Below are positions 4,976 to 8,138 of a stretch of DNA of 8,138 nt, one piece after another; the first letter of the stretch is position 1; every line of letters starts with the position of its first letter. A program made the translations under genes and the position numbers. The notes under the pieces were generated by a model. The model ran no database searches, was not told the DNA's origin, and worked only from the letters and a program-made list of their open reading frames with translations. Source of the stretch: Clostridia bacterium (lineage in GTDB: Bacteria > Bacillota_A > Clostridia > Christensenellales > Aristaeellaceae); NCBI GenBank assembly GCA_009783365.1, contig WRHG01000077.1, positions 1 to 8,138 on the forward strand, written 5' to 3'.

Positions 4976-7362
4976 TCGCAGGCCGCACTATGGAAAGGCA
5001 TGAAAAGGTAGGTTTTCGGGTATCTGTCAGGGAACTGGTGGAATTTTCCTATTTTCCGGAGGACATTCTGCCTTCGACAGGCGACATGGAGGAGCTTTGG
5101 ATAGGCGCCAAAGCCCATCAGGCCAGGCAGAAACAGCTGGACGGTGAGACGGAGAAAGCTCTTCGGCAGCGGTTTTGCTGCCTGGGGGAGCCGGTAACCC
5201 TCTATGGCCGCATGGATGCCTTTACGCAGGGCGCGGACCCGCTGGTGGAGGAGATGAAACTCTGCAGGCGGGAAAGCCTCCCCAAGGAAGTGATCCCCGG
5301 TCACCGGGCCCAGGCGCTTTGCTATGCCGCCATGGCGGCCGTGGAGCAGGGCGCGGCGGTAGCGCGCTTTCGCGTCACCTATATGGATGAGTTGGGGCAA
5401 GTGCGCATTGCTTTTGAAGAACGGCATTCCAGAGAGCGCTTGACGCTGGAACTTCATGGGATGCTTGTAGCATACATGGCTTATGCCATCGCGGAGCGAG
5501 ACTACCGGAAAAGGAGGGACGCCACCTTGGCGGCACTGGTCTTTCCGTTTCCCCGCTATCGGGAAGGCCAGCGAGAAATGGCAGCCCAGGTATTTACAGC
5601 CATCTTGCGGAAAAGACGGCTATTTGCAAGTCTTCCCACGGGTACGGGCAAGAGCGCCGCGGTGCTGTTTCCCGCCCTCAAGGCGTTGGGAGAGGGCAGG
5701 ACCGGAAAAATACTCTATTTGACAATGCGCACCACAGCCCGGCAAAGTCCCCTGAACACCCTGGAGCAGTTGCGAAGACAAGGGATGCATGCCCGTGTGA
5801 TGACCCTCAGCGCCAAGGAGAAAATGTGCCCTGGTTATGCCAGATGCCACCCGACGGACTGCCCACGGGCACAAGGCCATTATCTGCGCCAGGGGACCGC
5901 TCTGGAGGAGTTCAGGGAGGCTATTGAGATTTGGACGGATGAGCGGATTTTGGAGGCTGCGGACAGGCACAGGATCTGTCCCTTCGAGTTGGGTTTGGCG
6001 ATGGCTGAATTGGCGGATGTTGTGCTTTTGGATGCGAATTATGCTTTTGATCCCTTTGCTCAACTGAAGCGGCTTTTTCGGGAACGCCGGGACCTGACGA
6101 TTTTAGCGGACGAGGCCCACCACTTAGCGGAGCGGATGCGGGAAAACCTGTCCGGCGAGATGGACAGCGCTGTTTTACAGGAGGAGAGGACGGCTTTTGG
6201 CAAGGTTGCCGGCCGGAAGCATCCATATTACAAGGCCCTGGGAAAGGCTGTGGATATCCTCAGAAGCCTTGAACTGGAAATTTCCGGGGATGAAGGTTCG
6301 GTGCGGGAGGATATGGCGCCTCCCGGCCAAGCTTCCTTGTCCGCAGAGAAGGAAGGGGTTCTGAAAACAGCATCGTCCCAGGTTGTGCAGGCAATCGAGG
6401 GCCTTGCTGAGGCTGTTTATGGATTGATGGCAAGCCCGGCCGGATACGGGCGGATGGAAAGCGCTTCAGCGATACTGCGCTTGTGTGGGGCATTTCTCTA
6501 CGCTTCTGAGCATCTGGACGAGGATTACGCCATTCTGCTGAGAAAGAAGGGCAGAGAGCGGGTTTTGGAGCTTTACTGCCTGCTTCCAGCCAAGGAGATA
6601 TGCCGGGTTACCAAGCGGATACGGGGGACGGTATTTTTCTCCGCTACAATGGCCCCGCTATCCGCCACAAAGCTGTTGCTGGGCGGAGAGGAGGAAGACG
6701 CCTGCTTTTCTTTGCCCTCCCCGTTTCCGCCGATGAATCTGACCGTGATTCGCAGACGGATCGACACCCGGTACACAGCCAGGGAGGAAACGGCGGAGTC
6801 CGTGGCAAAAAGCATTGTAGAAACCGCACTGTTAAGGCCGGGAAAATATATCGCATATTTCCCCAGCTATGCTTATTTGCGGCTTGTTCAACCGCGCTTG
6901 GAGGAGATGGCGGCACCGCCCCTATGTGTGCAGACCCCTGATATGAGCGAGCCGGACCGGGCGGTCTTTATGGAGGCCTTTACCCAGCGACGGGAGCCGA
7001 TTCTGGGTTTGTGCGTGCTGGGAAGCCTGTTCAGCGAAGGCATTGATCTGCCGGGCGATCAGCTCATTGGCGTTATCATTGTGGGAGTTGGCCTTCCGGC
7101 GCCCAGCCTTCGCTTGCGTGTGGTTCAGGATTGTTATCATAGACACTTTGGCGACGGATTTGGCTATGCGTGCCGCATTCCGGGTATGCATAAAGTATTA
7201 CAGGCGGCGGGACGGGTGATTCGTACCGAAACGGACCGGGGCATTGTGGTTTTGCTGGATGAGCGGTATTATCAGCATGACTATGCTTCGCTGCTGCCGG
7301 AACACTGGCGGTTCCGCGACGAACGCATGGAGGCTGCCGTGGCGCGGAGGGAAGAAACATGA
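4972..7362 (+). CDS. PD-(D/E)XK nuclease fused to a DinG/XPD-type Fe-S ATP-dependent DNA helicase
   Basis: The 796-residue protein has two parts. Residues about 1-180 show the RecB/Cas4-like nuclease pattern: IGAKAHQ with H49, YGRMD with D82, EEMK with E94 and K96, and QALCY with Q114 and Y118. Residues about 185-796 are a superfamily 2 XPD/DinG helicase: Q-motif-like FPRYREGQ (193-200), Walker A LPTGTGKS with K227, DEAH box 380-383, FFSATM 555-560, GSLFSEGIDLPG 684-695 and QAAGRVIR 744-751. Between motifs I and II four cysteines (C286, C292, C297, C336, the last in CPFE) are placed to hold the 4Fe-4S cluster of this family. Such helicases unwind DNA with 5'-3' polarity in repair. Bacillus DinG carries instead a DnaQ-like exonuclease domain. 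The start overlaps the upstream stop (TTGA) and the stop overlaps the next start (ATGA), so translation is probably coupled. If ATG 4990 is used, the protein loses six residues. Confidence 0.88.
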   Translation: MIAGRTMERHEKVGFRVSVRELVEFSYFPEDILPSTGDMEELWIGAKAHQARQKQLDGETEKALRQRFCCLGEPVTLYGRMDAFTQGADPLVEEMKLCRRESLPKEVIPGHRAQALCYAAMAAVEQGAAVARFRVTYMDELGQVRIAFEERHSRERLTLELHGMLVAYMAYAIAERDYRKRRDATLAALVFPFPRYREGQREMAAQVFTAILRKRRLFASLPTGTGKSAAVLFPALKALGEGRTGKILYLTMRTTARQSPLNTLEQLRRQGMHARVMTLSAKEKMCPGYARCHPTDCPRAQGHYLRQGTALEEFREAIEIWTDERILEAADRHRICPFELGLAMAELADVVLLDANYAFDPFAQLKRLFRERRDLTILADEAHHLAERMRENLSGEMDSAVLQEERTAFGKVAGRKHPYYKALGKAVDILRSLELEISGDEGSVREDMAPPGQASLSAEKEGVLKTASSQVVQAIEGLAEAVYGLMASPAGYGRMESASAILRLCGAFLYASEHLDEDYAILLRKKGRERVLELYCLLPAKEICRVTKRIRGTVFFSATMAPLSATKLLLGGEEEDACFSLPSPFPPMNLTVIRRRIDTRYTAREETAESVAKSIVETALLRPGKYIAYFPSYAYLRLVQPRLEEMAAPPLCVQTPDMSEPDRAVFMEAFTQRREPILGLCVLGSLFSEGIDLPGDQLIGVIIVGVGLPAPSLRLRVVQDCYHRHFGDGFGYACRIPGMHKVLQAAGRVIRTETDRGIVVLLDERYYQHDYASLLPEHWRFRDERMEAAVARREET

Positions 7363-8138
7363 GCCGGCTTGGAAAGAGGCTTGCGCTGTTGATGGCGGGG
7401 TTCCTGATCATATGGCTGCCATGCTGTGCCCCGGAGAGGGCCAATGAGCCGGTGCGTCAAGAGGTAATAGGTTTGTTGTACAGGATCAGACATGAGGATA
7501 CAACCATGTATCTGCTGGGTTCCATCCATATAGGCAGCAAAGCAATGCATCCCTTCGGAACGGCGATCCGGCAGGGTATGGAGGAAGCGGATATCTTTGT
7601 GTTTGAATGCGACACCACCTCCCTGGAAGCGGCGGTGGCGACCCGATCGGCCATGGCTTTGCCGGAGGGCGGCAAGCTTCACGACTTCATTTCCATGGAA
7701 TGTTATACCCTGCTGGAGGAAGTATGCCGGCTGAAAGGCTATTCCATCGGCCGGATGAATACGTTGCGCCCGTGGGCTGCGATGACGACTCTCGCCATGG
7801 ATGTGACAGCCTCGGAGATCGGGGCGGAAAGCGCGGGGGAGGCCATAGCGCTGGGGGTGGAGAGGAACGTAAGGGCTTTTGCCAGAGAACAGGGAAAGCG
7901 AATCGTCTATCTGGAAACGGTCCGGGAACAATTGGACGCGCTGGACCACTTAAGCCTGCCCTTACAGGAGCATTTGCTGCGGGAACAACTGAGGATTATT
8001 AAGGATCCTTCCCTGGCCAAGGGGCTGGATGCGGACATCAGCCTTTGGCCCGTTTTTTGGCAGGCCGGGGACGAGAAAGCTTTCGCAGACAGCTATCAAC
8101 GAGGGTATCAGGACATCGCAGATGAGGATGAACGGGCA
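7359..8138 (+). CDS. TraB/GumN-family exported protein, possibly a lipoprotein, cut off by the window end
   Basis: This frame is open from ATG 7359 to the last base, giving 260 residues without a stop. GGAGGG (7346-7351) lies seven bases before the ATG, and the ATG overlaps the helicase TGA. The N-terminus is a signal sequence: basic MSRLGKR, a hydrophobic core LALLMAGFLIIWL, then PCCAP with C22 and C23. The bases before these cysteines are a poor lipobox, so lipidation is uncertain. The mature part has TraB/GumN marks: YLLGSIHIGS (51-60) with H57, FECD with E83, LRPW (136-139), and GKRIVYLETVREQLDAL with E186. In the family the conserved His and Glu residues form a putative metallohydrolase site (the eukaryotic TIKI proteases are relatives). 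Members are usually near 280-350 residues, so most of the protein is present. The substrate is unknown. Confidence 0.85.
   Translation, partial: MSRLGKRLALLMAGFLIIWLPCCAPERANEPVRQEVIGLLYRIRHEDTTMYLLGSIHIGSKAMHPFGTAIRQGMEEADIFVFECDTTSLEAAVATRSAMALPEGGKLHDFISMECYTLLEEVCRLKGYSIGRMNTLRPWAAMTTLAMDVTASEIGAESAGEAIALGVERNVRAFAREQGKRIVYLETVREQLDALDHLSLPLQEHLLREQLRIIKDPSLAKGLDADISLWPVFWQAGDEKAFADSYQRGYQDIADEDERA

Noticed and set aside
5921..6226. Antisense 101-codon frame inside the helicase gene, with others at 5620-6063 and 6260-6493
   Set aside because: These are low-complexity Pro/Ser/Arg-rich translations opposite conserved helicase motifs, without start signals.
4972..7362. Reading the helicase as CasDinG of a type IV CRISPR system
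   Set aside because: No CRISPR repeats and no Csf-like genes are visible nearby, and the N-terminal nuclease-like module and protease/TraB neighbours do not fit that system.
7281..7949. 222-codon open frame on the minus strand near the window end
   Set aside because: It is antisense to the TraB/GumN-like gene, which has a good ribosome binding site, a signal sequence and family motifs on the plus strand.
7607..8002. 131-codon plus-strand frame inside the TraB/GumN-like gene
   Set aside because: It is in a different frame from the TraB-like coding sequence, is glycine-rich and has no recognisable motif.

Overview
The window looks like a stretch of chromosome from an anaerobic, moderately GC-rich Firmicute of the Clostridia type (Oscillospirales- or Christensenellales-like). 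This is an inference from the gene families present: a Na+-pump decarboxylase beta subunit beside a carboxyltransferase subunit without a biotin domain, a YugP-type membrane zinc peptidase, and a nuclease-helicase of the DinG/XPD class. Strong AGGAGG-type ribosome binding sites and GTG/TTG starts agree. I see no tRNA, rRNA, CRISPR array, insertion sequence or prophage gene. Coding density is very high, and the longest gap between genes is about 134 bases.

Layout. (1) Bases 2-1505, plus strand: the last 18 codons of an OadB/GcdB-like Na+-translocating decarboxylase beta subunit, then a 466-residue carboxyltransferase (OadA/PycB/5S type) with all metal ligands but no biotin domain. Together they suggest a membrane biotin-dependent decarboxylase whose biotin carrier is a separate protein encoded upstream of the window. 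(2) Bases 1520-4163, minus strand: a two-gene unit, a flavin reductase-like FMN protein followed by a CASTOR/POLLUX-type ion channel with two membrane segments and two RCK-like cytosolic modules. The channel gene is clearly poorer in G+C than its neighbours. It converges on the carboxyltransferase gene, with a small hairpin over both stop codons. (3) Bases 4164-4297: a short divergent promoter region. (4) Bases 4298-8138, plus strand: three tightly coupled genes joined by TTGA and ATGA stop/start overlaps. They encode a YugP-like membrane zinc metallopeptidase, a PD-(D/E)XK nuclease fused to an XPD/DinG iron-sulfur helicase, and a TraB/GumN-family exported protein cut off by the window end.

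Four starts were chosen from ribosome binding sites rather than from the longest open frame: ATG 105, GTG 3619 (minus), ATG 4298 and TTG 4972. The most noteworthy items are the nuclease-helicase fusion with both active sites intact, the channel with an atypical pore loop and distinct base composition, and the coupling of a membrane protease, a DNA repair-type enzyme and an exported TraB-like protein. None of these proves a new system.
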